64,000 nucleotides of DNA from Erythrobacter mangrovi (GCF_013260645.1 NZ_CP053921.1:124001-188000), one strand, 5' to 3'. Counted from the first letter of the stretch, positions 34,001 through 44,057 are shown. The notes: generated by a model from the letters alone, not told the origin. Translations and numbers: made by a program.

Positions 34001-35109
34001 CCCGGCAGGTCGGAAAAGTCAGTCAGCGCCGCATCCCTGAGACCGCGCCAGACATTGCGCGCCTGGACGGTCTCGGGGACGTCGTGGACGCGAACCATTT
34101 GCACGCCCGCATCCATGCCCTTCACCGCCAGCGTCACGCTGCCGCCTAGCCGCTGTTCGACCGGAGCCTCGTTCGACAGGGCACCCACCACCCGCTTGCG
34201 GCTCGCACCAAATAGCAGCGGGTGGCCCAGCGCATGGAACATCGGCAGCGCGTTGACCAGCGCAAGGCTGTGCGACAGCGCCTTGCCGAAGCCGATACCG
34301 ACATCGAGCATGATGTTCGCCGGGTCGACCCCCGCCGCCACCGCCGCATCGCGCCGCTCGCGCAGCGCGTCGAACACGTCGAAGACCACGCTGTCGTAAT
34401 CGCCGCCCTCGTGGAGATCGTCGCCCGTCCCCGGTGCGTGCATCAGCACCACCGGGCACCCGGCGCGTGCGACCACTTCGGCGGCGCGCGGATCGTGCGC
34501 AAAGCCGCTGACATCGTTGACCATATGCGCCCCTGCCGCCAGGGCAGCCTCCATCACCGCCGCCTTGCGCGTATCGATGCTGACTGCCGCGCCCATAGCC
34601 GCACAGGCCTCCACCGCGGGGACGACACGCTCGATCTCATCGCCTTCCCACAGGGCCTTCGCACCGGGTCGCGTGCTTTCGCCACCGATGTCGAGGATCG
34701 CAGCACCGGCCTCGAGCATGGCCGCGGCATGCGCCCTGCCCGCCTCGCGGTCGGCGAGAAACTTGCCGCCGTCGCTGAAGCTGTCGGGAGTAACGTTTAG
34801 GATGCCCATCACCTGCGGCTGGTCGAGCCGGATCGTGCGCCCTCCCAGTGCCAGAGGCGGGTGCGCGAGCGTGAGATTGGCCCATTGCGCTTCCGCCTCG
34901 GCTCCGACGGAATCGGGTAGCTCACCCAGCACCTGCGCCATGGTATCGGGCGCGGCGAGCCAGCGTTCGGCTACCCGGCCACCCTCTCGCAGGATAACCG
35001 CAAAGCGGCTCGCATAGACCATCCCGCCGGCAAGCCTGACGGCATTGCCGTGTTCGCTTTGCGGACCGGGGACGAAACCGATGGGGCGGATATAGACTGA
35101 GCTTGTCAT
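33997..35109 (-). CDS. folP: Dihydropteroate synthase
   Basis: 370 residues. The DHPS TIM barrel occupies about 98-360 with MGILNVTPDSFSDGGK, DIGGESTRPGA, VNDVSGFAHD and the C-terminal SVTLAVKGMDAGVQMVRVHDV signatures. It condenses p-aminobenzoate with the pterin pyrophosphate in folate synthesis and is the sulfonamide target. It carries an extra about 95-residue N-terminal domain (MTSSVYIRPIGFVPGPQ...), a feature I have seen in sphingomonad FolP. The stop TAA overlaps the SDR stop on the other strand. Confidence 0.95.
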   Translation of the reverse strand: MTSSVYIRPIGFVPGPQSEHGNAVRLAGGMVYASRFAVILREGGRVAERWLAAPDTMAQVLGELPDSVGAEAEAQWANLTLAHPPLALGGRTIRLDQPQVMGILNVTPDSFSDGGKFLADREAGRAHAAAMLEAGAAILDIGGESTRPGAKALWEGDEIERVVPAVEACAAMGAAVSIDTRKAAVMEAALAAGAHMVNDVSGFAHDPRAAEVVARAGCPVVLMHAPGTGDDLHEGGDYDSVVFDVFDALRERRDAAVAAGVDPANIMLDVGIGFGKALSHSLALVNALPMFHALGHPLLFGASRKRVVGALSNEAPVEQRLGGSVTLAVKGMDAGVQMVRVHDVPETVQARNVWRGLRDAALTDFSDLPG

Positions 35110-35344
35110 CGTTCAGCTTCCTAGCAGCCGAGCTTAAGGATGGAACACATGGAACAGGGTTATGGCGAAGAAAAACCGGATCGAGGGTATTGCGGGTAGA
35201 TTGATACACCCACCGATATAAACGCCTGAAAGATTAGGAAACCCGCATCGTGAAGCCGCGATATTTGTAACCGATCCGTAGGGGTGAGCGAAGCACCGCG
35301 GGACCTGACAAGGGTCTGTCAAATTTGTGATCGAGGTCCCCACG

Positions 35345-35737
35345 ATGCTGAAGAAGCTCCAGATTTTCCTGCTTTCATTGGTGGCCCTGGTCGCCGCGGT
35401 TCCAGCCCTTGCTGCATCGGGTTGGACGGCATACGAGCCGGAAAGCTTCGCAGCCGCACAGGCCGCAGGGAAGACGATCGTGGTCGACGTCCATGCGGAT
35501 TGGTGCCCTACCTGCCGTGCCCAGCAGCCCACGCTGGAAAAGATGCGCGCCGACAAGCGCTTTGCCGGAGTAGTCTTCGTCAAGGTCAATTTCGACAAGG
35601 ACAAGGACTTCCTCCGCGCCCACCGCATCCCGCGCCAGTCGACGATTGTGGTCTTCAAGGGGCGTAACGAAACGGCGCGTTCGATAGCGGAAACCCGTCC
35701 TGACAAGCTCAGCGCTGCGGTCCTCGCAGGACTGTAA
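35345..35737 (+). CDS. Secreted thioredoxin-like protein
   Basis: 130 residues from ATG 35345, with a signal peptide (about 1-24) and the redox motif WCPTC (Cys54, Cys57) in a thioredoxin fold resembling the C-terminal domain of DsbD. It acts in the periplasm, probably receiving electrons from the CcdA-like protein encoded 24 bp downstream. An in-frame ATG at 35327 is less likely because it precedes the signal peptide by six residues. Confidence 0.88.
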   Translation: MLKKLQIFLLSLVALVAAVPALAASGWTAYEPESFAAAQAAGKTIVVDVHADWCPTCRAQQPTLEKMRADKRFAGVVFVKVNFDKDKDFLRAHRIPRQSTIVVFKGRNETARSIAETRPDKLSAAVLAGL

Positions 35738-35761
35738 TCCCGCAGTAGGCTTGTCCCACAC

Positions 35762-36481
35762 ATGTTCGGCGAATTTGCGCTGGCCCTGATTGCAGGGCTG
35801 GTGACCATCCTCAATCCCTGCGTGCTTCCGCTTGTGCCGATCCTTGTAGCGTCGGCAGTCGGAAAGCATCCGCGTGGGCCGTTGGCACTGGCAGCGGGAA
35901 TCTCGCTGTCATTCACGCTGTTTGGTTTCACCGTCATCGCATTCGGTTTCCAACTGGGCATCAACGAGCAAGCGATCCGCATCGGCGCCGGACTATTGCT
36001 GGCGATTTCAGGTGTCGTCCTGCTCATTCCCGCATTGCAGGCTCGGATCTCGGCGCTCGCCGCTCCGCTTTCCAACCGGGCACAGAACAAGCTCGACACG
36101 GTGGATGGTACCGGGATGAGGGGTCAGTTCCTGGTGGGACTGATACTCGGCGTTGTGTGGGCGCCGTGCGTCGGGCCGACGCTGGGCGCAGCCATTGCCG
36201 CGGCAAGCCAGGGCGAAAACCTCGCCTCTGCCTTTTTGATCTTCCTCGCCTTTTCGCTAGGCGTGGCCCTGTCGATCATCGCCTTCGCTTACGGCTCACG
36301 CAGGGCATTGGCGAGCAAGGCGGGCGCGTTGCGCGCCATTTCGCGCTTCGCCAAGCCGGTGTTTGGCGTGATGCTGCTAGTTGTCGGGACGATGGTGGTG
36401 ACCGGCCTGGACAAGCAAGTCGAGGCAACTGCACTCGACCTGCTGCCCCAGAGGTTGATTGAGTTCACAACGAGGTTCTGA
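35762..36481 (+). CDS. CcdA/DsbD-type membrane thiol transporter
   Basis: 239 residues with about six transmembrane segments and the paired reactive cysteines Cys20 (LNPCVLP) and Cys136 (APCVGP) that shuttle electrons across the membrane. With the preceding thioredoxin-like gene it amounts to a DsbD split into two polypeptides, likely serving cytochrome c maturation or disulfide reduction in the periplasm. Confidence 0.9.
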   Translation: MFGEFALALIAGLVTILNPCVLPLVPILVASAVGKHPRGPLALAAGISLSFTLFGFTVIAFGFQLGINEQAIRIGAGLLLAISGVVLLIPALQARISALAAPLSNRAQNKLDTVDGTGMRGQFLVGLILGVVWAPCVGPTLGAAIAAASQGENLASAFLIFLAFSLGVALSIIAFAYGSRRALASKAGALRAISRFAKPVFGVMLLVVGTMVVTGLDKQVEATALDLLPQRLIEFTTRF

Positions 36482-36486
36482 CCAGA

Positions 36487-36530
36487 GACCTTCGTTGGAT
36501 TGTCCTGATAGAACGGCACAACGGAAGGTC
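36487..36530. terminator. Imperfect inverted repeat between convergent genes
   Basis: GACCTTCGTTG (36487-36497) and CAACGGAAGGTC (36519-36530) pair over 11 bp with a one-base bulge and a 21-nt loop. It lies 6 bp after the CcdA-like stop and 23 bp before the end of the oxygenase gene. There is no T-run, so its role as terminator is uncertain. Confidence 0.4.
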
Positions 36531-36552
36531 AGCAGGTCCTAAGTTCGAATTC

Positions 36553-37254
36553 CTAGGACGCATCGTGCATGATGATACCCAGTGTTTGCCGCACACCGGA
36601 GGAAATCTCTGCGACGCCATGGCGCAACGCAACCCGGTAGTCGCCTCTGGCACCTCGTTGCGGTCTTTGATTGACCGAAATGATCACGGCATCACCCAAT
36701 CCCGGCCGGACAACGTGCCCCAGCGACTGCATGCGAGGCCGGTTCTCAACGAGCATGAGCTCGCCCCCTTCGAAGTCGCGCCCGGGTTCGGATAGCATGA
36801 CGATTGCCTGCAGCGGGAAGACATGCTCGCCGTAAAGATCCTGGTGCAGGCAGTTGTAATCGCCCTTACCGTATTTGAGCAGAAGGGGCGTTGGCCGCAC
36901 TTGCCCAGCTGCGTGGCAGCGCTCAAGAAATTCGGGCAGCGATCCGGGATAATGCTGGTCGAGCTTAAGCCTTGCGCACCAGGCATTGGCGATAGGCGCG
37001 AGCCGGCGATAGAGTTGCCTACGGAGCCCTTCGACAAGCGCTGGCAGCGGATACCGCAGGTATTTGTACTCGCCACGCCCGAAGTTGTGGCGTGCCATAT
37101 GAATGTGCGAGCGGAACCGGCTGTCATCCTGGTAAAGGTCCGCCATGTCCCGGCATTGCCGCTCAGTGAGCAGTGCAGGCAGCACCGCGTAGCCTCGAGC
37201 GTCAAGCGATGCGTGAATGGCACCCCAATCGTAGCGGTCAAGGTTGTCGCTCAT
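36553..37254 (-). CDS. 2-oxoglutarate/Fe(II)-dependent oxygenase
   Basis: 233 residues from the ATG at 37254. The facial triad is His137-x-Asp139 (CLHQDL) and His212 (RHGVAEI), with Arg222 ten residues later for 2-oxoglutarate. The surrounding motifs (YGKGDYNCLHQDLYGEHV, FEGGELMLVE) point to the Oxygenase-NA (former DUF2086) group, which I recall being annotated as acting on damaged nucleic acid; that activity is not shown here. A start 11 codons earlier is possible. It lies beside the ccrM remnant. Confidence 0.8.
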   Translation of the reverse strand: MSDNLDRYDWGAIHASLDARGYAVLPALLTERQCRDMADLYQDDSRFRSHIHMARHNFGRGEYKYLRYPLPALVEGLRRQLYRRLAPIANAWCARLKLDQHYPGSLPEFLERCHAAGQVRPTPLLLKYGKGDYNCLHQDLYGEHVFPLQAIVMLSEPGRDFEGGELMLVENRPRMQSLGHVVRPGLGDAVIISVNQRPQRGARGDYRVALRHGVAEISSGVRQTLGIIMHDAS

Positions 37255-37287
37255 TGGGGCGCTGCACAAACCCGGCTTCACGGTCAA

Positions 37288-37506
37288 TTTGCCTTGCGTC
37301 CGAAGAGCAATGCCAAAGCCGCTTCGGTCCGGCGGGGCGAACTATGACCAGGCGTTTCCCCGATCGAGCGATAGCTCCGGGCACAAGGTCCAATGATGTA
37401 GCGCACGTTCACTCCTCAACTGATCGAGGAGGTTTAGCCGCGCCTCTTCAGGTGCGCTTCCCGCGTCTTGCTTTCAAAATTCGAGCGCTGGACGGCGCTG
37501 AGCGCG
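37288..37506. other. Intergenic stretch with no recognised gene
   Basis: Between the oxygenase gene and the ccrM remnant. Open frames here are short and have no family features. No promoter or terminator stands out. It may be decayed sequence from the same event that left the ccrM fragment. Confidence 0.4.
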
Positions 37507-37652
37507 CCCTAGTCCTCCACCGCCAGCAGGTAGGGCTGTCGCGCGGCGTCGACCGGTTTGACTTCGCCGGCGCTCTCATAGAGCCAGAAGTCCAGCCGTT
37601 GCAGCTCGGGGCGCCCTGCAGGTCCTTGCCGAGGCTGTGGATGCCGCCAGCC
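37507..37652 (-). repeat. Diverged direct repeat, copy 1 (ccrM 3' end)
   Basis: Same orientation as the second copy at 38953-39098 and about 1.45 kb away; the two copies bracket the unrecognised 358-residue gene. Similarity begins at the stop codons and fades near 37652. Confidence 0.8.
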
Positions 37653-37665
37653 TCGTACCGACCGT
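37507..37665 (-). pseudogene. Decayed 3' fragment of a ccrM-like methyltransferase gene
   Basis: About 48 codons that align with the C-terminus of the intact ccrM at 38953: [19 protein letters not shown] matches [19 protein letters not shown]. After one base is restored (C missing in the GGACTTCTGG stretch) the remainder reads FWLYESAGEVKPVDAA, then RQPYLLAVED and a TAG stop at 37507-37509. Nucleotide identity is roughly 85 percent by eye. It lacks the catalytic domain and is frameshifted, so it cannot be functional. Confidence 0.85.
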
Positions 37666-37676
37666 CAAGTTCACAT

Positions 37677-38753
37677 TCACCAGATGTAATTGTTCGGATC
37701 GAACTGGAAGTTGAATGGAAAGGTGGCAGCATAATTTGGTGGGATATCCCGCGTATCTCGATGCCGCGGATCGGATAAATCAGGTTGGGCTGGGGCAATC
37801 AGATCCTGTGGCGGGCGGGGTGGCTTCTTCCCGAAACGATCGGTTGATATGATCTTCTGATGCTCTGCGATGCTGTAACCCAAACCCGAAATGTCCGGCC
37901 AGACTTCCTGATATCGCCTTCCTACACAAATGGTTCGCGGCTGATTGTCAGGCAGGCCATACCAAAGCCAGCTGTTCCTGCTTTGTCGATCGGTAATCTC
38001 GGCATAGACAACGTCCAGAGCCACGCAGATTTGCTCAAACAAACTTTGCAGTTTGGCGAGCTTCACCGGGTGCCTGAATATTGAGGGGCGTAGATCAAAG
38101 CGGAGGTGGCCCAATAGAAATTTTCGCCGCGTGAAGTGCGTTTTACCGTATTTCTCAAACGTTTTCTTGCACGGAACATTCAGGGAAATATGACCAAATG
38201 GCGACTTAGCTTGCATAAAGAATAGTGACGACTCCTGCTTGAACGAGGATACCAGTTCAGAAAAATCGTCTCCCTTGATGCGTCCCTGCAATGGTTCGTA
38301 ATATCCAAACTTTACTGGCAGAGCCTCAGGCATAATACGCGCACATTCACCAAGCACGTCAGCAAATCCTGACTCATAGAATTTTTCACCATCTTCGAAG
38401 TAGAACGCCATCTCCGCGAGACTTTCAGGTTGGCCGTGGTCAGCTTCCAAAAGTCCAGATCTGGTTGGCGTTTCGAACCGGTCCGTTTGAAGATCGATCA
38501 ACACACCCTTGGTCTCACGAATGACCTGTCCTAGCCATTCGTCCACGCAGGATTGATCTGAGGGCGTCAAATGCCCTTCCAGTTGTATTCGCGAAAGCAC
38601 CCGCTTCCGACCGATTACCGGCAGGTAGTTTTCGGGGATGTCGTCCTGATCAAGGCTGTAGGGGCCATCCACGTTAATGTGCCCTCCGACATCCAGCCGC
38701 GGTGGTTCGATCACTGGCCTCCGGATCGTATACAGCTCAAAATCATAACTCAT
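37677..38753 (-). CDS. Unrecognised accessory protein
   Basis: 358 residues, cytoplasmic by appearance (no signal peptide or transmembrane segment), starting MSYDFELYTIRRPV and ending in a Pro-rich stretch (KKPPRPPQDLIAP) and NNYIW. I do not recognise the family; the overall look is reminiscent of immunity-type proteins of polymorphic toxin systems, but nothing proves it. Base composition is visibly more AT-rich than the neighbours, and the gene sits alone between two copies of the ccrM 3' end, both signs of acquisition. Upstream AT-rich sequence (38860-38900) could carry its own promoter. Confidence 0.7.
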   Translation of the reverse strand: MSYDFELYTIRRPVIEPPRLDVGGHINVDGPYSLDQDDIPENYLPVIGRKRVLSRIQLEGHLTPSDQSCVDEWLGQVIRETKGVLIDLQTDRFETPTRSGLLEADHGQPESLAEMAFYFEDGEKFYESGFADVLGECARIMPEALPVKFGYYEPLQGRIKGDDFSELVSSFKQESSLFFMQAKSPFGHISLNVPCKKTFEKYGKTHFTRRKFLLGHLRFDLRPSIFRHPVKLAKLQSLFEQICVALDVVYAEITDRQSRNSWLWYGLPDNQPRTICVGRRYQEVWPDISGLGYSIAEHQKIISTDRFGKKPPRPPQDLIAPAQPDLSDPRHRDTRDIPPNYAATFPFNFQFDPNNYIW

Positions 38754-38952
38754 GGTCTATGCGTTCACCCTCAGACCCCAAGGCTACCTGGGTTCAAGGG
38801 CTATCGCGCAAGGTGGTTGTCGTTCACAGCCCAGTGAGCCAATCTCAACTTCCAAGCCTTAAGATTTCGATTAACTTACTAATGCTTAGTTCTTGGCGTG
38901 ACTGCCAGGATTCACGACTTCCCCAGCTCCGGACAGAGGCAGAGGCCGATGC

Positions 38953-40278
<1,326 letters not shown>

Positions 40279-40299
40279 ATTTGCCACGCGAACCACTGC

Positions 40300-40869
40300 C
40301 TAGCGCGCTGCGGCCGCCCTTGCTTCCGCCTCGAGTTCCGGGGTCAGCTCCGCGCCACGTGCCGGGATCGGCCTTCCATCGCCCTCCTCCCCGTTCTTTT
40401 CGATATCGGCTATGAGGAGTTTCATCTCCTCGATCTCTTTGACCTGTGCCGCAATAATCCCGTCCGCCAGCTTGCGGACGCGGGGATCAGAAAGATTGGC
40501 GCGCGCGCTGGTCAGCACCGCAATCGAATGGTGCGGGATCATCGCCTTCATCCATGCCGTGTCATCGACCGTGTCCTGACTCCGAACGAGATAGAGGAAT
40601 GTCGCGCCGCCAATCAGCGCTGCGCCCATCACCAGCGCCTTCGCCATGGTCGAGCGATACATGCCCCACATGAAGCCGAGCATAATGATGATCATCGCCA
40701 TGCCCATCATAAGCGCCATCCACATGCGGGTCTGGCTGAAGAAATTGTGATCGATCCGCCAACTGTTGAAATAGGTCAGGACGAACATCGCAACCACCGA
40801 TGTCGCGATCATCGCGAAGAAAGTCGTCCATTTGCCGGGGTGATTTCCGGATCGCTGGGTCAGGTCCAA
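40300..40869 (-). CDS. DUF305 membrane protein
   Basis: 189 residues: three transmembrane segments (about 14-34, 48-70, 75-96) followed by a DUF305 ferritin-like helical domain with the WMKAMIPHHSIAVL motif and paired helices (VRKLADGIIAAQVKEIEEM). DUF305 proteins are often linked to metal (copper) handling, though function is unproven. It precedes ccrM on the same strand but is separated by a hairpin and the GANTC cluster. Divergent from the cold-shock gene. Confidence 0.85.
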   Translation of the reverse strand: MDLTQRSGNHPGKWTTFFAMIATSVVAMFVLTYFNSWRIDHNFFSQTRMWMALMMGMAMIIIMLGFMWGMYRSTMAKALVMGAALIGGATFLYLVRSQDTVDDTAWMKAMIPHHSIAVLTSARANLSDPRVRKLADGIIAAQVKEIEEMKLLIADIEKNGEEGDGRPIPARGAELTPELEAEARAAAAR

Positions 40870-41139
40870 TTCTGCCTCCTTTTCCAGCTTGAACGAATGT
40901 AACGCACTGGACGTTCCGGCGGCTTTTCCAAGACATCGTTAGGTAATCGGGCAATCCCGTGCTAATGCACCTGCGCTGACGTCGAAATTTGCGACGGACT
41001 TCGGCCTTTGACGACCGCCGCTTGCCCAATTGGGCCCCGGCGCAAACCAGACGACGACTTCCTTTCATCGGACGATTTGACGCACGACCTCGCCGCATTC
41101 CGCGGCGGGGCAACCCATCGTTTCTTGAAAGGAAACACC

Positions 41140-41352
41140 ATGAGCAAGACTGGCACAGTCAAATTCTTCAACTCCGACAAGGGCTATGGCTTCATCCAGC
41201 CCGACGACGGTTCGGACGACAGCTTCGTCCACATCAGCGCCGTGCAGGCCGCAGGCATGCAGTCGCTCGATAAGGACCAGCGCCTGAACTATGAGGTCGA
41301 GACCGGCCGCAACGGCAAGGCCAGCGCGGTGAACCTTTCGGCCGCCGACTGA
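41140..41352 (+). CDS. Cold-shock protein (CspA family)
   Basis: 70 residues with a single cold-shock domain: TGTVKFFNSDKGYGFIQPDDG contains RNP1 (KGYGFI) and SFVHISAV contains RNP2, binding single-stranded RNA/DNA. The ATG at 41140 follows GAAAGGAAA. The upstream 270 bp are non-coding; a hairpin CGCCGC/GCGGCG at 41092-41107 sits just before the ribosome-binding site, compatible with the long thermo-responsive leaders of csp genes. Confidence 0.94.
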   Translation: MSKTGTVKFFNSDKGYGFIQPDDGSDDSFVHISAVQAAGMQSLDKDQRLNYEVETGRNGKASAVNLSAAD

Positions 41353-41361
41353 TCCCGGATT

Positions 41362-41401
41362 CGCCCCGCGCGTGGTCGATTTGCGATCGCCGCGCGGGGC
41401 G
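41362..41401. terminator. Long GC-rich inverted repeat after the cold-shock gene
   Basis: Perfect 11-bp arms CGCCCCGCGCG (41362-41372) and CGCGCGGGGCG (41391-41401) with an 18-nt loop, 9 bp after the csp stop. No T-run follows, so it may be a Rho-type stop or an mRNA-stabilising 3' structure. Confidence 0.55.
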
Positions 41402-41428
41402 ACCACCCCAGCGTCGAAAGGCCCCAAT

Positions 41429-41662
41429 GTGTCCCAGCAATCCTATGAATTCTACGTCGCGCGAGCGGAAGCCTCTGCCGCCGAAGCGAAGGTCGCCACG
41501 CTTGAAAACGTGCGTGAACGCGCCCTGCGCGCCGAAGCCACCTGGATGGGGCTGGCCAAGCAGGCCCGCGCCGTGGCCAAGCAGCGCATGAAGATTGAAA
41601 CCGAGAAGGCCGCCGCACGCGCAGCCGCCGCCGAAGAACTGGCGGCGCAACCCCAGACCTGA
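41429..41662 (+). CDS. Small alanine-rich coiled-coil protein
   Basis: 77 residues from GTG at 41429, supported by GAAAGG 8 bp upstream. Almost entirely helical with heptad-like Ala/Glu/Arg content (AEASAAEAKVATLENVRERAL, KIETEKAAARAAAAEELA). No recognised family; relatives appear as hypothetical proteins near csp genes in sphingomonads as far as I recall. It converges on rnhB with a 4-bp gap. Confidence 0.6.
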   Translation: MSQQSYEFYVARAEASAAEAKVATLENVRERALRAEATWMGLAKQARAVAKQRMKIETEKAAARAAAAEELAAQPQT

Positions 41663-41666
41663 CGGC

Positions 41667-42302
41667 TCAGCCGGCCGCCGCGAACAGATCCGCTTGCGCC
41701 ACCGGGGCAAAGCTCCTGCGGTGGAGTGGCGTCGGCCCATATACGCGCAACGCCTCGAGATGTTCGGCGGTGCCGTAACCCATATTGCGATCCCATCCGT
41801 ACTGCGGGTGCTGCTCGGCCGCCTCGCGCATCAGCCGGTCGCGATATTCCTTGGCCAGGATCGATGCGGCCGAGATACATGGCTCGAGCCCGTCACCGCC
41901 AACGATCGCGCGCGCAGGCCAACGCCATTCGGAACGGCGACCCAGCGGGGTCATGTTGCCATCGATCAGCACCTCGCCGGGCTCCGCCCCCAGCGCCTCG
42001 ACCAGCCGAGCAACCGCTTGCGTCATCGCCTGCATGGTCGCCTGGAAGATATTCAGCCGGTCGATCTCCTCGACCCCGATCACCCCCAGCGCCCAGCCGC
42101 ATTGCGTGCGGATCTGCGGTTCCAATGCTGCACGCCTTTTCGACGAAAGACGTTTTGAATCGTCCAACCCCTCAGGGCAGGGCTTCCCCAGCACGACAGC
42201 CGCCGCCACTACGGGTCCCGCTAGCGGGCCGCGCCCGGCCTCATCGACACCGATCACCAGCGGCGCGGCACCAAGTCCGCCTTTCGGAGTTGCATAGAGC
42301 AT
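41667..42302 (-). CDS. rnhB: Ribonuclease HII
   Basis: 211 residues. The catalytic carboxylates start with [14 protein letters not shown] (Asp-Glu pair), continue with [11 protein letters not shown] and IDGN, and end with [14 protein letters not shown]. It removes RNA primers and misincorporated ribonucleotides. The ATG at 42302 overlaps the ATG of the divergent sugar dehydrogenase gene (the shared bases are CATG), so an internal GTG just before IGVDEAGRG should also be considered. Confidence 0.94.
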   Translation of the reverse strand: MLYATPKGGLGAAPLVIGVDEAGRGPLAGPVVAAAVVLGKPCPEGLDDSKRLSSKRRAALEPQIRTQCGWALGVIGVEEIDRLNIFQATMQAMTQAVARLVEALGAEPGEVLIDGNMTPLGRRSEWRWPARAIVGGDGLEPCISAASILAKEYRDRLMREAAEQHPQYGWDRNMGYGTAEHLEALRVYGPTPLHRRSFAPVAQADLFAAAG

Positions 42303-43446
42303 GAGACAGCCTTCGATCCTGACCGCCACCCTATCGCCCCTCCTACTCCTCGCAAGTTGCGGCAATGCCGCGGACGGGGATAATCCCCCTGCGGACGTGG
42401 CCTTCACGGTGACCGAACACGGTCGTTTCGATCGTCCCTGGGCCGCCGCCTTCCTGCCCGGCACCCCCCTGCTTTTCATTACCGAGAAAGCGGGGACGAT
42501 GAAGTTTGTCGACACCGCCAGCGGCAAGCAGGGCAACGTCGCAGGCACACCAAGCGTCGATTTCGGCGGCCAGGGCGGCTTCGGCGACGTCGCATTCCTT
42601 CCTGGAGAGGCAGCGGCAAGTGTGGGCACGCGCACGATCTACCTCAGCTGGGTCGAAGCAGGCGGAAACGACACGCGCGGCGCGGTGGTCGGCAAGGGTA
42701 TGCTCAGCTGTCCGCGGGCCGATGCCTGTACGATCGAGGACCTCGACGTGATCTGGCGGCAGCACAAGGTCACTGGGCGCGGCCACTATTCGCACCGGCT
42801 CGCCTTCAGCCCCGACGGCCAATACCTGTTTGTTTCGAGCGGGGACCGCCAGAAGATGGAGCCGGCACAGGACACGTCCAATAACCTTGGCTCGGTGGTA
42901 CGCCTCAACCTCGACGGAACCCCGGCCGCAGACAATGCCTTCACCGGCGAAGCGGGCAAGGCACAGGATATCTGGTCTTACGGCCATCGCAACCTCCTGG
43001 GCCTCGCTTTCGACCTCGAAGGCCGGTTATGGGAAGTGGAGCACGGACCGGCCGGTGGCGACGAGCTTAATCGCGTCGAGAAGGGCGCCAATTACGGCTG
43101 GCCCCGCGTCTCGGACGGCGATCACTACGACGGCACCAAAATCCCCGACAATGCGACCAGCACAGCCTACCATCAGTCGGCGATCACCTGGACCCCGGTG
43201 ATCGCACCCGGCAGCCTGATATTCTATCGCGGCGACCTGTTCCCCGGCTTCCAGGGCCACGCGCTGATCGCCGGCCTTTTGAGCAATGCCATCGTCCGCG
43301 TGGCCATCGACGGCGATACGGCGCGCGAGGTTGCGCGCTATGGCATGGACAGCCGCATCCGCGGCGCCATCGAGGGCCCCGATGGCGCACTGTGGGTGAT
43401 CGAAGACGGCCAGAATGGCCGCCTGCTGGAGCTTCGCCCGCGCTAA
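42301..43446 (+). CDS. PQQ-dependent sugar dehydrogenase, lipoprotein
   Basis: 381 residues with a lipoprotein signal (LLLLASC, Cys20), then a six-bladed propeller of the soluble aldose sugar dehydrogenase type: [58 protein letters not shown] and [11 protein letters not shown] are the PQQ- and Ca-site motifs. It oxidises aldoses at the periplasmic face, passing electrons to the respiratory chain. The signal peptide requires the start at 42301, one base from the rnhB start. Confidence 0.92.
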   Translation: MRQPSILTATLSPLLLLASCGNAADGDNPPADVAFTVTEHGRFDRPWAAAFLPGTPLLFITEKAGTMKFVDTASGKQGNVAGTPSVDFGGQGGFGDVAFLPGEAAASVGTRTIYLSWVEAGGNDTRGAVVGKGMLSCPRADACTIEDLDVIWRQHKVTGRGHYSHRLAFSPDGQYLFVSSGDRQKMEPAQDTSNNLGSVVRLNLDGTPAADNAFTGEAGKAQDIWSYGHRNLLGLAFDLEGRLWEVEHGPAGGDELNRVEKGANYGWPRVSDGDHYDGTKIPDNATSTAYHQSAITWTPVIAPGSLIFYRGDLFPGFQGHALIAGLLSNAIVRVAIDGDTAREVARYGMDSRIRGAIEGPDGALWVIEDGQNGRLLELRPR

Positions 43447-43496
43447 GCTGAAATTGATCGACTCAAAGGCGCGGCGGGCCTAAGCGCCGCGCCCTT

Positions 43497-44030
43497 ATGG
43501 CGACCCTTGTGCCCCTGTCCGCAATCGACCCCGTGCTGGTCGAAGAGCTGCTCGATGCGGCCTTCGGCGAGGGTCGCCATGCGCGCACTGCCTATCGCAT
43601 TCGCGAGGGCATGGGCTGGCTGGAAGCGCTCAGTTTCGCCGCGCTGGATGATGACGACTACCTCGTCGGCACGATCCAGTGCTGGCCGGTCGCGCTGACC
43701 GATCCGCAAGGGCGCCCGCATCCGATGATCATGGTCGGGCCCGTAGCAGTCATGCCCGGGCGGCAGGGCGAAGGTTATGGCAAGGCGCTGATGGCGGCGA
43801 GCCTCGCGGCGATCGACAGCGGCTTCGATGATGGGGCCGCCCCGCTGCCCCAGGTGATGATCGGCGATCCCGACTACTACGATCGCTGGGATTTCACTGC
43901 CGAACATACTGGCGGATGGCATTGCCCGGGGCCTTACGAGAAACATCGCCTACTGGCGCGGACCGGCAATCCGGCGATCCTGCCTCCCGAGGGTATGCTG
44001 GGGCCGTGGACGCCGGTCTTGGCGAATTAG
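43497..44030 (+). CDS. GNAT-family N-acetyltransferase
   Basis: 177 residues with the acetyl-CoA-binding motif VMPGRQGEGYGKALM and preceding beta-strand VGPVAVMP. The conserved tail GDPDYYDRWDF matches the yhbS-like subgroup. Substrate unknown. It lies 27 bp ahead of the DUF1285 gene and probably begins the DUF1285-NUDIX-CCA run. Confidence 0.88.
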   Translation: MATLVPLSAIDPVLVEELLDAAFGEGRHARTAYRIREGMGWLEALSFAALDDDDYLVGTIQCWPVALTDPQGRPHPMIMVGPVAVMPGRQGEGYGKALMAASLAAIDSGFDDGAAPLPQVMIGDPDYYDRWDFTAEHTGGWHCPGPYEKHRLLARTGNPAILPPEGMLGPWTPVLAN

Positions 44031-44057
44031 GCCGCATCTGGCATCGGCAATCCAACG

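Noticed and set aside
36530..36560. Sequence around AGTTCGAATTC resembling a tRNA T-loop with flanking GTCCTA/TAGGAC
   Set aside because: The T-stem does not pair, no D or anticodon arm fits upstream, the total possible length is too short, and it overlaps the end of the oxygenase gene.
37677..38753. Restriction endonuclease partner for CcrM
   Set aside because: No PD-(D/E)xK, HNH or other nuclease motif is visible, and CcrM is normally an orphan methyltransferase.
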